This document shows positions 5,937 through 5,944 of a DNA stretch of 5,944 nucleotides, piece after piece. Position numbers and translations under genes: made by a program. The first letter of the stretch is position 1. Each line of letters starts with the position of its first letter. The notes beneath the pieces were generated by a model, which saw nothing but the letters and a program-made list of their open reading frames with translations, did not search any database and was not told the origin of the DNA. Source of the DNA: Acidobacteriota bacterium (lineage in GTDB: Bacteria > Planctomycetota > Phycisphaerae > WQYP01 > JAJZKJ01); NCBI GenBank assembly GCA_021804195.1, contig JAJZKJ010000158.1:1-5944 (forward strand), written 5' to 3'.

Positions 5937-5944
5937 AAGTTGAA

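Overview
The window is a compact, one-directional surface-polysaccharide locus from a bacterium of moderate-to-high GC content. All genes are on the + strand. I cannot name the organism from the sequence. Most starts lack a clear Shine-Dalgarno sequence, and together with the gene content this loosely suggests an environmental Gram-negative lineage of the Verrucomicrobiota/Acidobacteriota/PVC kind, but that is a guess. No RNA gene, insertion sequence, CRISPR array or terminator is visible.

Layout: an 85-base leader with a small GC-rich hairpin; a WbaP-type polyprenyl-phosphate hexose-1-phosphate transferase (86-1474), the membrane enzyme that starts a repeat unit on undecaprenyl phosphate; a 53-base gap; one long ORF (1528-3249) joining an RmlC-type dTDP-4-keto-6-deoxysugar epimerase to a DegT/DnrJ/EryC1/StrS PLP aminotransferase; a short-form RmlA-like sugar-1-phosphate nucleotidylyltransferase (3246-3983); a GmhA-like SIS-domain heptose isomerase (3980-4594); a GmhB-like HAD heptose bisphosphate phosphatase (4591-5124); and an NAD(P)-dependent short-chain dehydrogenase (5121-5936). 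The window ends 8 bases later with no terminator.

The last four junctions are all 4-base stop/start overlaps (GTGA or ATGA), so the genes from 1528 onward are probably translated as a coupled block. By function they cover part of a dTDP-amino-deoxysugar route (nucleotidylyltransferase, epimerase, aminotransferase; the 4,6-dehydratase RmlB is not here) and part of a nucleotide-heptose route (isomerase and phosphatase; the kinase and heptose nucleotidyltransferase are not here). The SDR may modify one of these sugars. The missing steps presumably lie outside the window.

The points most worth checking are: the RmlC-aminotransferase fusion, which depends entirely on a run of nine C at the domain boundary (one base more or fewer gives two separate genes); non-standard residues at the expected metal/catalytic positions of the GmhA-like protein; and an alanine where SDR enzymes normally carry the catalytic serine. 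I found no convincing evidence of a wholly new kind of system.
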